64,000 nucleotides of DNA from Faecalicatena contorta (GTDB lineage: Bacteria > Bacillota > Clostridia > Lachnospirales > Lachnospiraceae). Under the pieces are notes generated by a model that ran no database searches, was not told the DNA's origin, and saw only the letters and a program-made list of their open reading frames with translations. The stretch spans positions 62,001 through 126,000 of the forward strand of contig NZ_QGDS01000002.1 in assembly GCF_003149105.1 (NCBI RefSeq). Reading direction: 5' to 3'. The position numbers and the translations under genes were made by a program. This document shows positions 63,336-64,000 of this stretch, one piece after another. Within the stretch, counting starts at the first letter, position 1; the number at the start of each line of letters is the position of its first letter.

Positions 63336-63515
63336 TATCTATTCTCCATTAAAAACTTTTATATAGAATATGTATATGAAGATTAAGAAGAAAAAGAATA
63401 ATATGAATGTTTACACAGGAACATATGATTTAGGGAAATTAATACAAAATAGATGCAGGGAGATTAAGCTTATAAATATCCACAGTTTCTGTGTTCAGCA
63501 AATGTTTCTTCGCGG

Positions 63516-63999
63516 CTAAATTTTCCATATTTTCGGTATCAGTGTGAAATTACTGTATTGCATAAAGAATAGCATAAATTCTCGTTTATCAAACGTCCCG
63601 TTTTTTATAATTATCTCCTGTTTTTTACCTCCCAGTTTGATAAAATATCCTGTTTCTGCATATCCGTTGTCAGTATAGAATTTTTTGCGTCTTAATCTTT
63701 GTTCGATATCATCTGCATCTTTATCGCATGGTTCAATAGATATAACTATTTTATTATTGGCATGCATTGACTGAATTTTATTTAATATACAGCTGCCATA
63801 TCCTTTTGAGCGAAGATTTTCAGCAATTGCAAGAAACATTATAAATGTTAGTTTTCTGATTTTTGCCATATAAACAAAGCCACATAATGTTTCTTCGTCA
63901 TAAAAAGATAAAAATTCGGTATTCCATAAATAAGACATTATAAGCATCATACCAAAAGGCATTCTATCTTCCTTAGGAAAAGAAGCTGTATAAATATCC
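63516..63999 (-). CDS. GNAT-like acetyltransferase, 5' end outside the window
   Basis: The minus frame stays open to the right edge, reading DIYTASFPKEDRMPFGMML, so the true start lies beyond 64000 and the ATG at 63962 is internal. About 160 residues are visible. IAENLRSKGYGSCIL near the middle is the acetyl-CoA-binding motif of the GNAT fold, and RRKKFYTDNGYAETGY is the typical C-terminal strand. Target unknown. The gap 63336-63515 shows nothing else. Confidence 0.75.
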   Translation of the reverse strand, partial: DIYTASFPKEDRMPFGMMLIMSYLWNTEFLSFYDEETLCGFVYMAKIRKLTFIMFLAIAENLRSKGYGSCILNKIQSMHANNKIVISIEPCDKDADDIEQRLRRKKFYTDNGYAETGYFIKLGGKKQEIIIKNGTFDKREFMLFFMQYSNFTLIPKIWKI

Positions 64000-64000
64000 T

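Noticed and set aside
1-64000. CRISPR array, rRNA, tRNA or phage module
   Set aside because: No regular spacer repeats, no rRNA blocks, no cloverleaf with conserved TPsiC arm and no phage structural genes were seen by eye on either strand.

Overview
The window looks like chromosomal DNA of a low-GC, spore-forming, anaerobic gut Firmicute, most likely Lachnospiraceae. The evidence is the secG-rnr-smpB order, a spore photoproduct lyase, A+T-biased codons with strong Shine-Dalgarno sites, a choloylglycine (bile salt) hydrolase, YesM/YesN-type regulators and several ABC, TRAP and MFS carriers. No rRNA, tRNA or CRISPR array was seen. Genus and species cannot be given from the sequence alone.

Layout. 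(1) 1-4.9 kb: end of a PfkB sugar kinase, a P-loop kinase-like gene, then the housekeeping block secG-rnr-smpB; the secG-rnr gap holds structured, repeat-like DNA. (2) 4.9-21.5 kb: a catabolic island built around hydroaromatic acids (quinate/shikimate type). It has two FadH/Bai-like flavin oxidoreductases, two YdiB/AroE-type dehydrogenases, a type I 3-dehydroquinate dehydratase, a TIM-barrel enzyme, two MFS carriers, a complete TRAP carrier and three LysR regulators. Three of its promoters carry a LysR-type palindrome exactly 45 nt upstream of a TATAAT -10 box. (3) 21.5-24.9 kb: mscL, and a P-type metal ATPase behind a NiCo (czcD) riboswitch with an overlapping terminator. (4) 24.9-32.7 kb: a decayed mobile element. 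Relics of a serine recombinase, an excisionase-like HTH protein and other fragments surround a GNAT, a TrmO-like protein, a MerR regulator, and a peptide-antibiotic-immunity-like ABC transporter with a VanRS-like two-component system. (5) 32.9-41.4 kb: a YyaL-like thioredoxin-fold protein, an ABC-2 exporter, a chemoreceptor, a ferritin-like protein, small unknown genes and a sugar-dehydrogenase relic. (6) 41.5-52.7 kb: a sugar or polyol utilisation locus. A YesM kinase, an orphan binding lipoprotein and a YesN regulator precede a complete Rbs-type ABC importer, a Gfo/Idh/MocA dehydrogenase and two sugar-phosphate-isomerase-like TIM barrels. (7) 52.7-64 kb: spore photoproduct lyase, an amino acid permease, a covalent-FAD oxidase, an XRE-controlled ABC-2 exporter operon, an EFR1-type flavodoxin/ferredoxin, a bile salt hydrolase-like enzyme and a truncated acetyltransferase.

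The most interesting part is the hydroaromatic island. Dehydrogenase plus dehydratase would turn quinate or shikimate into 3-dehydroshikimate, which is an enone. Enone C=C reduction is what old-yellow-enzyme proteins do, so the two such enzymes here suggest a reductive, anaerobic pathway rather than biosynthesis. The shared palindromes suggest that the LysR proteins run the island as one regulon. Substrates and pathway order are inference.
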